A program made the translations under genes and the position numbers. From Tetracentron sinense (Eukaryota; Streptophyta; Magnoliopsida; Trochodendrales; Trochodendraceae), in assembly GCA_015143295.1 (NCBI GenBank), contig CM026551.1, forward strand, positions 43,016,034-43,080,033: a stretch of 64,000 bases of DNA, read 5' to 3'. Positions 9,481-20,326 of this stretch are shown one piece after another (position 1 is the stretch's first letter; the number at the start of each line of letters is the position of its first letter). The notes under the pieces are model-generated. The model did no database searches, was not told the origin of the DNA, and was given only the letters and a program-made list of their open reading frames with translations.

Positions 9481-11989
9481 AAGGTATATATGATAAATGA
9501 GGATATGATTTCCCATGAATTCGAAGCGGACAATAGTATATTTAAATTAACATTGTATTAGATTACTTATATTGTAAATTGATTTTCTAATTTAAAAATG
9601 AAAAAAAAAATTCTAATTTAAAGTCTACTGTAATTCGAGTAACAATTCAGATGCACACTATCTCTCCGTGTGAATAATTTTCTATAATCTCAAATTTTCT
9701 CAATAACAGAAGGCATCACTTGGTAGTATTACTAATCCAAAATAATGCAGTAAATTTTCTATCAATAACCAAACCTCTGTATGTGCGGTAAATTGTCCAG
9801 ATCTGACCTAATATAGTAAATCGTAACTTGTACCTAACCACAAGGCGCAAATCAAGATCTGCAAAAAAAAATGTTGAAAGAACACAAATGACAAGTTGAG
9901 GCGTGATCAAAATCACTATTTATAATCGATTTTGCCCCCACTAGATAATTTCCTAGTAGTTGGGTGTGTGGCGCTCAATATGTAGGATTCAACAATTTTT
10001 CCTTGTTAATTAAGCATGTACATGCAAATAACAAGGGCTTTGTACTCGTATAAAGATGATATTGCCCAAATGAGAGATTGAAAATCTTAAATCAATTGCA
10101 AAACACTCAATATTTTGTGCACATAAGAGAAAGAAGAATGGTTCTGCTTTTATAAGGTTACCATCCTCTTACAAAATAAATTCCATAATAAAATCTTTAG
10201 AGATTCTAAATTGATCTCATTAAAAAGTCCATTAAGATACCGAAAAGTGTACTAGTAATGACTCTAAAACTTAATTAAGGAAAATTACTGTTTCAGAATA
10301 ACATTAAACAAAAGAAAGAGGAAAACAATTTCTCATAATACCAATGCGCACGACACGACATGGCCCGGCCGGCCGGTCAACCACGCGTGTGTCTTTGATA
10401 TGTTGTGCAGGACACAACCCGTAACGCATCACCCAAGAAGGGATTCCAACATGGCTCGCCAAATTCTCACTGGGAGCCCGTGGGCCACCCATTGGTCCCC
10501 CACATGCGCGTGGGTTAAGTCCATTCTCTTGTAACTCAAATACTTTAGAAGTAGAGAAACATATAAACCGCAGCAACTCTAAGTTCTTTCTTGATATGGA
10601 ACTAAAATAGATAGACAAAACACACAACACACTCAAAACAAAATGTAAGATTTCAAATCTCATAAAAAAAAATTATGAGACTTTAAATCTCATGTTGATA
10701 AGAACTAATATTGTTATAAACCTTGATAAAGTGACCTAAATTCACTACTAATTTAACTATCATAACACAATGCCAAATGCAAAGTGCTAAGCTTTGTAAG
10801 TCTCGTAGTAGTAACATTCTTCATCAATAGACACCGATAAAAAAAAAATTTTAAAAATTCATTTAATGTTGTTAGTTTCTTTTACGTCACCAAATCGCTT
10901 AAGCAATGACATATGGTAGCAAAACAGTAAAAGACAGATGGATTATCTCTTGCTTTCGGTGTAGCTGGCCCCGACGGAAGGCCCGCACCATGAGCTATTA
11001 AGTGAGTGGTTGAATCACAAACACTCTATCATTGTGTGGTTGTGCTTGCCAATGAGAATTATTGGCAGCATGGATGGTTTAATGTGCTTATATATCTTCA
11101 CCCGAACCAGAGATGTAGATCATTAAAGGCACATCGACATTGCCTAAGATTCGAACTTCCAATGTGTATGTATGTCTTAGGGAAGTCCCAAAAGCATCCT
11201 CTTTTAAAGCAAGTGCTGAAATAGTGGAATAGTACAGTACATGAACAAAGGGTTAAATCACCATAAAATAAAGGGGTCCTTGCATTCTTAGGGACGTGAA
11301 AGACTAGATCCCAATCTACACCCCAAAGTTGTGGGTCCTAATGGAGAACCTTGAATCCCCTTTTCTTTTTCCCCTCAACCCATTAATCACTTACTAATTT
11401 ACAAGGTCTACGCATGACTTCCATCTCTCCCTCTCTATCCTCTACGGTCCAACGTAATTTTTTTAGAGAGATAGCTCTACCATTTTTTGGGGAGTGAGCT
11501 CATATAACTAATAATGAAGCAATACCTATCCTTAATTTATTCTAAAACCCTAATTAAATAAATATTAATCATATTTAATGCTAAAACAATTAGGATTATA
11601 AGAAAAAGTAAGACATAAATATATCCATTTCATTAGTTAATTTGACTCCAATTACAAAAATAGGGATCCCTCTAAACATTTTTTTTGGGTAGTTGAATAC
11701 GGTTAGGTTGCAACTCTAGTTAGCATGAATTGACGGGTGGGGTGCCCCCCAAATTTTTTGAAATTTCTTATAGAGTAAGTAATAAATAGTTTTTACTATT
11801 ATTAATATAGTTGGCCCCAAGTGTTTTTGTCTTGTATATATAATGCCCCCCATTTTTTGTCTTACATATTAGTGGGCCCCAATTGTTAAGAATATGTTAG
11901 TGTCTAATTCTGTAGAAAGAAAGAAAATGCTTAGCTTACCTTCGGTTGCATTTATGTAACGAAAAGGCCGGCCTTCATTGGTCCACGCC
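9481..11989. other. Unclassified intergenic region
   Basis: AT-rich with no convincing gene. A GC-richer patch at 10350-10520 contains GGCCGGCCGG and allows a 119-residue minus-strand open frame without any recognised domain. 9900-10330 has an LTR-leader feel (repeated AAATCTTAAAT, polyadenylation-like stretches), but I found no paired ends or duplication. Confidence 0.4.
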
Positions 11990-12140
11990 CTACTTTTTAA
12001 AATTCGCTAATTATGATTAAAATTCACTCATCCCTAAGGTTAAGCAATCCAACCTTGATTTTTAAAGAAAAAAAAATCTTAATTTTAATTTAGTTAAGCT
12101 TAATCAAGGTTAAAAGGGACACAAGGACACGGCGGTGACT
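11990..12140. mobile_element. Half copy of the fold-back family
   Basis: GATTAAAATTCACTCATCCC, an A-rich hinge, and then TTAATCAAGGTTAAAAGGGACACAAGGACA match the shorter relatives of the 4019 family. Confidence 0.4.
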
Positions 12141-12292
12141 TTAGTAGAAGACCTATGGATCCTCTAATCACTGACTTTCATTAGAATGTAATATTAATGG
12201 ATTTTATAACCATGATGGACCCATTACTAGAAAAAAAATTCTCGGAGACTATGCCCCCGGACCCCCAAGTTCCATGGTCTCAAATCCATAAG

Positions 12293-12318
12293 TTATATAT
12301 ATATATATATATATATAG
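12293..12318. repeat. (TA)n microsatellite
   Basis: Uninterrupted TA run of about 26 bp. Confidence 0.9.
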
Positions 12319-12385
12319 ATGTAGTTTACTGAAAAATCTTGGCTCCACCCTTGGGTGAACACCCCTAAACCTTGGACACCTTACA

Positions 12386-12783
12386 TCTATACTATAATAT
12401 AATGAAATAAGAGTCTACCTTTGATCCCAAAACTCCAATCCCTCTATTCTTTAAGTTTTATTTTTAATCTAAAGATGTCATGTGACTTTTCTCTTTAATT
12501 CCCACAATTCAACTCCAATCCTTAGAATTTTAAGAGTACAAACATGACACCTCTTAAAAAAGAGAGATTTTAGTGGATTGTGATAAGAGAAAAATAGAGA
12601 GAGAATATAGAGACATATTGATCTAGTGGAGGAGTTTTAAGGAAATTGTGATATGAGAGATAGAGACGTACTAATTCATGGGGAGAGATTTTAGGATATT
12701 ATGATAATTAAGAGTGCAATAGAGAGTGTGTAGAGATTTTTTTTTTTTTATTCACATTCATGCAACGCATGGGTCTCTGCTAG
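12386..12783 (+). mobile_element. Non-autonomous Helitron, 398 bp
   Basis: The 5' end TCTATACTATAATATAATGA is typical of plant Helitrons. Near the 3' end is a short hairpin CATGC-AAC-GCATG (12759-12771), and the element ends CTAG 8 bp later. It lies between A (12385) and T (12784), as expected for A|T insertion, with no target duplication. There is no Rep/helicase coding, so it is a passive derivative. A similar end lies at 24214-24625. Confidence 0.7.
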
Positions 12784-12965
12784 TTAAGAATACATACATT
12801 GTCACCAGGGGAGGAGCAACATGGGCCAAGGGGCTTCAACTCCTTTAATTTCAAAAAATTATAGTATTAATAGGGGCATAACCTGAGAACAAAGGCGGAG
12901 CCGGGGAATGACAGGCTCTAGCCTCCTAAATATTTGGAAAAAAAATATTCCTTACAAACCGGCAC
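12784..12965. other. Non-coding spacer before Element 1
   Basis: No gene seen. It holds a degenerate repeat with GGCGGAGCCGGGG, distantly echoed on the other strand at 26205-26230. It ends in GGCAC, the target duplication of Element 1. Confidence 0.5.
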
Positions 12966-15195
12966 TGTCACGCCCCAAAATACCCCATAGGAGTTTAGGG
13001 ATATTTTAGATGTGACACTTCGTACCTGCCAAACCATCCTGTAATGCACAAGATAAACACAGTACTAAACAATGATAATCAGAGCGCGGAAGCTAAACAT
13101 AATTTGCGGAAGCAAAAACTAAATTTTTCGTTTCTTTATAATGATCCAAAATGTAGTATTCCAAGTTAACATAAATACAAAACACGCCTAAGTCTAAGGT
13201 GGACAGGCCCACCTATCAAAATACCAAAATACATAAGACCCAACACTTCATCGGTCAATAGCCACCCCCGTGAGGCCAATGGTCTAAGTCTCTCGCCTCC
13301 GCCTGAGGCTCAACTACTAGATCCTCATACGGTTCTTCCTCCCCGTAGTCCTCCTCTATCCAAGGACCCGGATCACATATGTCAAGAGGAGCTCGTGTAC
13401 CTGCCGACATGAAAGTACGGCAGAGCGTGGAATACTCAGCGAGTACAAACTCCTAACCAACAATGGTAATAACGAACAACATCATATACAAGTAATAGAA
13501 TGAGTACAATTCATAATCAATTTCTAACGACATCATACATAAACGTTTTATCAAGTATAATTGTTATGAAACCAAAACACGTCTATGAATCATACGAAAC
13601 CTCTTTGAGTTATCCTTTCAATATTTCTTATGAGCCAGAGGTTAGCACCCGCATATCCCTGTACTACCAACCTCCTTGACAGTACAATATATTTCTTATG
13701 AGCCAGGGGCTAGCACCCGTGTAATCCCTGGGCTACCAACCCCCTTGACAGTACAATATATTTCTTATGAGCCAGGGGTTAGCACCGGTATAATCCCTGG
13801 GCTACCAACCCCCTTGACAGTACAATACCTTTCTTATGAGCCAGAGGTTAGCACCCGCAAAATCCTGGGCTACTAACCTCATTGACATTACCATTTCTTT
13901 TCTTATGAGCCAGAGATTAGCACCCTTAACCGGGGCTACCAACCTCCTTGACAATACTATTTCTTTTCTTATGAGCCAGAGGTTCGCACCCTTAACCGGG
14001 GCTACCAACCTCCTTGACAATATCCTCCATCTGCATATGTGCTCGTGCATAGCAATCGTGAAATCATGATGACATATAGCATTTTAACAATTCCCAACTC
14101 ACATGAGAATTTAAGAAGCGAAATAAACACATGTATACAACTTGCCAAATGGGGAATATTTATGTGACTCATGCTTTCAAATCTTAGTTTATTCATGCAT
14201 TCTATCAAACATGTGGTATTCAACCTTTTTACCTTTAGTTATTTCATATTTTCTCATTCGAACATTTCATCAAACACTTGGGGTGTGTTCATTATGCGTA
14301 ATATGTCATTCCACCATTTTTCCATCATTCAATACATCACAACATGGCATCCAATCGCCTCCACTCCTCATCCATTCCTACATTCCACCCTTTGTTTGTA
14401 TTATCTTGTTTATGTTTTAGGGATTTAGCATATACCAACACAAGGGAGCAATGGGGAAGATCCAACACATATTTACTTAGGAAAATCCTAGGTTATTACC
14501 AAAGTAACTAGGAAGAGTGTACTAACCTTGAAAAGGATAAGAAAAATCCTTGAGGATGATGTAGAAACGCTGCCCTAGCTTGGAAGAGGTACTCCACACG
14601 AGCTTGAGGTTGGATTTGGAGAATCCAAGCCTTTAGAACGGTTCTAGGGTTCTAAAACCCTTGATTCTCTCAAGTGGAAAACCCTAGATGTAAATCCCCC
14701 TTCTCTTCTCTTCTTCTCTCTCAAAACCTTCTAAGTAAGGTGAATGAAGCCCTAAAGGCTCGGGCAAGCCCTTATGAGTAAGGGTTAACACCCAAAAGAC
14801 GAAAACGCCCTTACTAAAAATTCTGCAAAACTCGATAGACCGAGCGATCGGTGCTTATGACCGATCGATCGGTTGCCGACCGAGCGATCGGTGTTATTGA
14901 CCGATCGACCGGTCAAAAACATGTTCTCTGGAAAATTTCCCCATATAAAATTTCTGACCAGTCGATAGCCACCGATCGATCACTGCTCTGCAGGTTCCAC
15001 TATTTTGACCATATCTTTTGACCCGTTCGTCCGATTTTGACGATTCAACTTGCGTTGGATTCGTCTTTCAAAAACGGAAATTTCTGACGTTTCGGAATTT
15101 CCGATTTCTCCCTTATTTATTAATTATACTATGAGGAAGGCCAATTGGTAACGAAAATGCTATTCATTAAAGTTGGAAAAGTCCGGGGTGCTACA
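12966..15195 (-). repeat. Element 1 3' LTR (left), 2230 bp
   Basis: Starts TGTCACGCCC and ends GGGGTGCTACA directly before the polypurine tract. It has six ~68-bp tandem units (13620-14030) and a palindrome array at 14838-14980. About 41 bp present in the other LTR are missing from that array near 14973. Confidence 0.92.
13620..14030. repeat. Tandem array, six ~68-bp units
   Basis: Units contain TTTCTTATGAGCCAG, TTAGCACC and GGGCTACCAACC. They keep an open frame on both strands, which gives several spurious small open frames. The partner LTR has eight units. Confidence 0.9.
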
Positions 15196-15210
15196 TTCTC
15201 CCCCCCTTAC
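15196..15210 (-). other. Element 1 polypurine tract
   Basis: On the minus strand, GTAAGGGGGGGAGAA lies immediately upstream of the 3' LTR. It is the expected plus-strand DNA primer site. Confidence 0.85.
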
Positions 15211-15286
15211 AAAAATTTCATCCCCGAAATTTGGACGATACATACATGCGTAAAACTATAACAAAATACAAGGGAATTTCAAGGCC

Positions 15287-18200
15287 TTAAACAAATAAAT
15301 GAGGGTACTTTTCTCGTACTTCGGCTTCTCGTTCCCAAGTAGCTTCCTCCCTTGAAAGGTGTTGCCATCTTACCAAGACCAAGGGAACGGTCTTGTTGTG
15401 CAAGACTTGATCTCGCCTATCCAAGATCTGCACCGGTTGTTCATCTAGGGTGAGGTCCTCTCGGATCTCTATCGGATCAAGCTCGATGACATGAGAAGGA
15501 TCCGGGATATACTTCCGAAGCATGGAGATGTGAAATACGTTGTGGATCGCCGCCATGTGAGCGGGCAAGGCAACTCGGTAAGCTACCTCACCAACTCGAG
15601 TAATGATCTCGAACGGATCCACATATCTCGGGCTAAGCTTGCCTCTCTTCCCGAATCGCATAACACCCTTGGTCGGTGAAATCTTGACAAAAACAAAGTC
15701 ACCGACTCGGAATTCAAGATCCCTCCTTCGATTGTCGGCATAGCTCTTCTGTCTATCTTGTGCGGTCTTCAACCTTTCCCGGATGAGCTTGACTCTATCT
15801 GCAGTTTGTTCAATCAACTCGGGGCCCAAAATTTTTCTTTCTCTCACTTCATCCCAATACAACGGGGATCTACAACTCCTTCCGTACAAAGCCTCAAAAG
15901 GTGCCATCTGTATGCTTGCCTAGTAACTATTGTTGTAGGCGAATTCCACTAAAGATAGGTGATCTTCCCAACTTCCCTTGAAGTCCAGCATACATGCACG
16001 GAGCATGTCTTCAATAATCTGATTCACTCGCTCGGTTTGTCCATCCGTCTGAGGATGGAAGGCCGTGCTAAAGTCTAGTCGGGAACCCATGGCATCCTGA
16101 AAACTTTTCCAAAACCTGGATGTGAATCTTGGATCCCGGTCTGAGACAATGCTCACTGGTACTCCATGCAATCGGACTATCTCTTTGATGTACAAGGCAG
16201 CTAACTGATTTGAGTTGAATGTAGTCCGGTACGGTAAGAAATGGGCGGACTTCGTGAGTCTGTCAACAACAACCCATATCGCATCAGTCTTTCTAATGGT
16301 CTTTGGCAACCCCACAATGAAGTCCATAGAGATATGTTCCCATTTCCACTCGGGAATAGGGAGAGACTGCAACAGACCCGCCGGTCTCCTGTGCTCGGCC
16401 TTGACTTGTTGGCACACCAAGCATCGGGATACGTACTCCGCTATTTCTCGCTTCATGTTTCGCCACCAAAAGTGTTCTTCAAGTCCCTATACATCTTGGT
16501 ACCCCCGGGGTGAACGGTGTACTTAGACCGGTGAGCCTCGTACAAGATTTCTCGTTTAAGCTTCTCATCGGTTGGGACACATACTCTTTCCTTGAAAGTG
16601 ATAATTTCATCATCCCTCACCGCAAAATCTTTGCTGCCACTTTTAACTGACTGGTCTCGGCAAGACAGTAGCTCGGCATCCATTCCCTGCAACTCCCTCG
16701 TCATGCTCAGGATATATGGCCTAACTGTGATATTAGCCATTACTGGCCCAAAAGTAGGGAGACTAAAACTGATGTCGAGGTTGGATGCATCTTCTAACAA
16801 CCTCCATTCCCTAAACATCATGTGCGCCAAAAGTCCAGTGGGCTTCCGGCTAAGAGCATCGGCTACAACGTTCGCCATGCCCGAATGATATTGAATGGAA
16901 CATTCGTAGTCTTTCAAAAACTCTACCCATCTCCTCTGCCTTAAATTCAATTCCTTTTGGGAGAACAGGTACTTCAAGCTTTTATGATCCGTGAATACGT
17001 CGAACTGTTCCCCATAGAGATAATGTCGCCAAATCTTCAAGGCAAACACAACTGCGGCGAGCTCTAAATCGTGAGTGGGATAATTCTTCTCATGCTCTTT
17101 CAATTGCCTGGAGGCGTTAGCAATGACTTTGCCGTGCTGCATAAGTACACATCCCAACCCCACATGCAAGGCATCACTGTAAACCACAAAACCACAACTC
17201 CCGGATGGCACAGTAAGGACGGGGGCCGTGGTGAGGCGTTTCTTCAACTCCTAAAAGCTCACTTCGCATTTGTCGCTCCAACTAAACTTGGCATTCTTCC
17301 TCGTCAAGTAAGTGAGAGGTGCAGCCAAACTGGAGAATCCCTCCACAAATCTCCGATAGTAGCCTGCCAGCCCAAGAAAACTACGTATCTCCGTGACGCT
17401 CTTGGGTCTCTCCCATCTTATAACTGCCTCTATCTTTGCTGGGTCAACAGAAATGCCCTCAGCCGACACTACGTGGCCTAGGAATGCCACCTTCTCCAAC
17501 CAAAATTCGCACTTGCTTAACTTAGCGTATAGCCTATGCTCTCTCAACATCTCCAGAGCAAGACGAAGGTCTCGTGCGTGATCTTCCCGTGTCTGGGAAT
17601 ACACTAAAATTTCATCTATGAACACAATCACACATCAATCCAAGTACGATCGGAACACCCGGTTCATCAAATCCATGAACGCCGCCGGTGCATTCGTCAG
17701 CCCAAAAGGCATGACAAGGAACTCGTAGTGCCCATACCGAGTCTTGAAAGCCGACTTCGGAACATCTTCCGCCTTGATCTTTAACTGATGATACCCCGAT
17801 CTAAGATCAATCTTGGAGAAAAATCTCGCTCCCTTCAGTTGGTCGAACAAGTCGTCTATCCGAGGCAAAGGATAACGATTCTTAATAGTCACCTTGTTCA
17901 ACTGCCGATAATCTATGCACATTCTCATTGACCCGTCTTTCTTTTTCACAAAGAGGACCGGAGCTCCCCATGGTGACACACTTGGTCGGATGAAACCAAG
18001 TTGTTGCAGCTCCTCAATTTGCTTCTTCAATTCTTCAAGCTCTATTGGGGCCATTCTATACGGCGCCCTTGAAATCGGAGTGGTGCCTGGAGTAAGCTCT
18101 ATAGCGAACTCAATCTCCCGATCTGGAGGCAATCCGGAAAGTTCCTCTGGAAACATATCCAAGAACTCACTCACGACCGGGATGACCGAGGAGTTTTGTG

Positions 18201-18617
18201 CTTCTGGGTTTACTAAGCTCAAAGCTGCGAGGCGAGCAATGTCTCTTTCCCTCAACCCTCGAAAGTGAAATGGCTTAACTCCCATCGGCTCGAAGTTCAC
18301 CATCTTCTCGAAACATGCCACATGTCCGTGGTGAGCCGATAGCCAATCTATACCGAGTATAACATCGAAATCTAAGTCTTGGAAGTCCAGGATGATGAGG
18401 TCGGCTAACAACTCATTCTGTCCCACTTGGACTACACAGTCCCTGTATATACGGTCCGTGTCCACCGACTTGCCAAGCGGTGTGGAGATGGTCAATTCAT
18501 GCTTCAACTGACTGGACTTGGTTGAAAATCCTTTCGCAAAGCTAGGCGATACAAAGGAATGAGTGGATCCTGTGTCAATCAACACTCGGGCTAGGCATTC
18601 ATTCACTAATAACGCGC
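15287..18617 (-). pseudogene. pol: Element 1 pol: protease-RT-RNase H-integrase-chromodomain, broken
   Basis: Protease DTGSTHSF lies near 18560. Reverse transcriptase runs from about 18230 to 17480, with [11 protein letters not shown] and [10 protein letters not shown]. The catalytic box reads FIDE (17611-17622) instead of the family's F(I/V)DD. RNase H covers about 17250-16850. The integrase core (16400-15980) keeps [17 protein letters not shown] and QTERVN, and the tail ends EEATWEREAEVREKYPHLF. Breaks: TGA at 17635-17637, TAG at 17251-17253, a one-base deletion near 16474, and TAG at 15920-15922; the frame ends at 15287. The first stop fits CGA to TGA and the last CAG to TAG. The start is set by the putative splice acceptor at 18618, not by an ATG. 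Non-functional as it stands. Confidence 0.92.
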
Positions 18618-18753
18618 CTGTGTGATTAATTAAATTCACGTTAATAGATTTCACACAATAACACATAAGTATAGGTAGTATGTCATACATATAAGCAATC
18701 ACATCACATAATAGAAGCCAATTACAACTCAAAACTTTAGCATGATAGCATAC
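18618..18753 (-). other. Putative spliceosomal intron, 136 bp, between gag and protease
   Basis: The minus-strand donor CAAG|GTATGC and acceptor TCACACAG|GCGCG bound an AT-rich interval with a branch-like TATTAAC about 30 nt before the AG. Splicing joins VVQ-G to ALLVNE in one frame. Without splicing the Gag frame meets TAA at 18737-18739. The length is not a multiple of three. Element 2 has the same structure at the equivalent codon (32584-32726). Inferred from sequence only, with no transcript evidence. Confidence 0.7.
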
Positions 18754-19989
18754 CTTGCACGACATCGTCAGATGCACGTGCATCCCGTTCCGATAAGGCA
18801 AAGACCTGCCCCTGGTCTGCCCTGCGAGGCGGTGGAGTGGATAACGTGGGTCGTGAAGGCCTAGACGCAGAAGCCTGTGAGGATCCCGGCTAGGACTCCT
18901 GTCGAACTGGGGGCCTACTCCCCTGGGGTTGGATAGGCTGTAGCTGCCTGCGTGGGCAATCCCTGACCATGTGATTCACATCTCCAAAGTGAAAGCACCC
19001 ACCCGAAATCCTCCGATATTCACCAATCCAGTGACTCCGACCACAATAGGAGCACTCCTCAAATGCTGATGAGGATGAAGGTGGAACATATCGGGTGGCC
19101 TGTGAAAGTGTGGGACGAGGTACCGGTGTAGTGGTAGGCCGAGATACTTGTGATGTCAAGGGAGGCCTCTGTGACCGTATCGGCTTGGATGCTTGATATG
19201 GGGCTGCCCTAGCCCTCTTCTCTGCCGACCCCGAACTACTCAATTGGCCTCGAGCCACATCCCTTCTCTTGAAGAATTCTTCCGAATTCTTCTCGGCAAG
19301 CTTCGCCTTGCTCATAACCTCTCCCCAAGTAGCCACCTGGAATATCGAGACCCTGTCTCTAATGGAGGGTTTCAATCCCCGCTCAAATTTCCTGACTCGC
19401 ATATGCTCCGATGCAATTAGGTGAGGTGCGAATCTCGAAAACTCCACGAAGGTAGCCTCATAATCGCCACACTCAACTCTCCTTGTTCAAGAGTCATGAA
19501 TTCAATCTCCTTCTGTTCTTTGACAGCCGCCGGAAAATACTGTTTATAGAAGACATCCAAAAATTCCGACCATGTCCACAGCTCCCCCGCCCTGGTGGAC
19601 TCCCTCTGTCTCTGTGCGGCTCTCTACCAATGCTCAGCCGCACCTTCCATCACGAAGGTGACCCAGTCCACTCTCTGTTCATCCGTGCAGTGGAGCGCTC
19701 TAAAAATCTTTTCCAATTGCATCACTCATGCCTCGGCGACCATGGGGTCAGTAGTACCGAATAAGGTAGGAGGACGCAATCTCCTAAATGCCTCCAATCT
19801 TTAAGCATGGTGTGCCGGAGGTGGCGGAGGCGTAGAAGGAGTAACAGCAACCGGCCTTGCTGCTAACATAGCCAAAGTCTCGGCTATAGATGCAAAAGCT
19901 TGGGCAAAATCGGGTTGCTCGTCACCGAAAGGGGCATCACTTCCACTTCCCCTCGTATTGTATCCACGACCCCGAGCACCGCGTCTCAT
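18754..19989 (-). pseudogene. gag: Element 1 gag, broken
   Basis: Nucleocapsid precursor. It starts at an ATG (19989) giving MRRGARGRG, aligned to MRGGTRGRG of Element 2. A Retrotrans_gag-type core follows, then a basic Pro/Ser-rich linker and a C-terminal zinc-knuckle region. The knuckle reads [14 protein letters not shown]: the second cysteine of CX2CX4HX4C is Phe, so metal binding would be lost. In-frame stops stand at 19801-19803, 19726-19728 (a Trp position) and 19624-19626. A one-base loss lies near 19463, and a TAG at 18890-18892. The downstream part (18890-19447) is open. Not functional; recognisable only by comparison with Element 2. Confidence 0.85.
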
Positions 19990-20310
19990 GATGTGATCCT
20001 GAGAACGACAGTACCACATGAGTCTAACTTGGATACGCATTTAATACAATTTCGCAATTCACTTAATACATATTCATCAGACATATTTAATAAGCACAAC
20101 ACAATTTATGCACACATGGTATACAACATCATATCATAACATACATGTCGTGTTCCTAGCGTAGGATTCTAAGTTTGGTTGAAGTTCAACCTATTTTGAC
20201 TAAGACTAACTTGTTAGTCTATACTTGGAATACAACTCTTTCCTACACCTAATGCCTTGTTCAATTATGGCATCTAGTACTAAGCGACCCTAGGGACTCT
20301 AATGCCTAGA

Positions 20311-20322
20311 GCTCTGATACCA
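20311..20322 (-). other. Element 1 primer binding site (tRNA-iMet)
   Basis: TGGTATCAGAGC on the minus strand, four bases inside the 5' LTR, is complementary to the 3' end of plant initiator tRNA-Met. Confidence 0.92.
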
Positions 20323-20326
20323 CATC

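Noticed and set aside
10304-10663. 119-residue minus-strand open frame
   Set aside because: No recognisable domain, mixed composition in a GC-richer patch, no supporting start or intron signals.
13620-14030. CRISPR-like regular repeats
   Set aside because: Units are contiguous tandem copies without unique spacers, inside a plant LTR.
13676-14069. Several overlapping open frames on both strands (also 21034-21372)
   Set aside because: They are translations of the ~68-bp tandem repeat in the LTR.
14142-14428. Two overlapping ~90-residue plus-strand open frames, repeated at 21638-21924
   Set aside because: Present in both LTRs of Element 1 on the non-coding strand; no domain. LTR shadow.
20311-20325. 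tRNA gene near the TGGTATCAGAGC sites
   Set aside because: Only the short primer binding sequence is present; no tRNA body.
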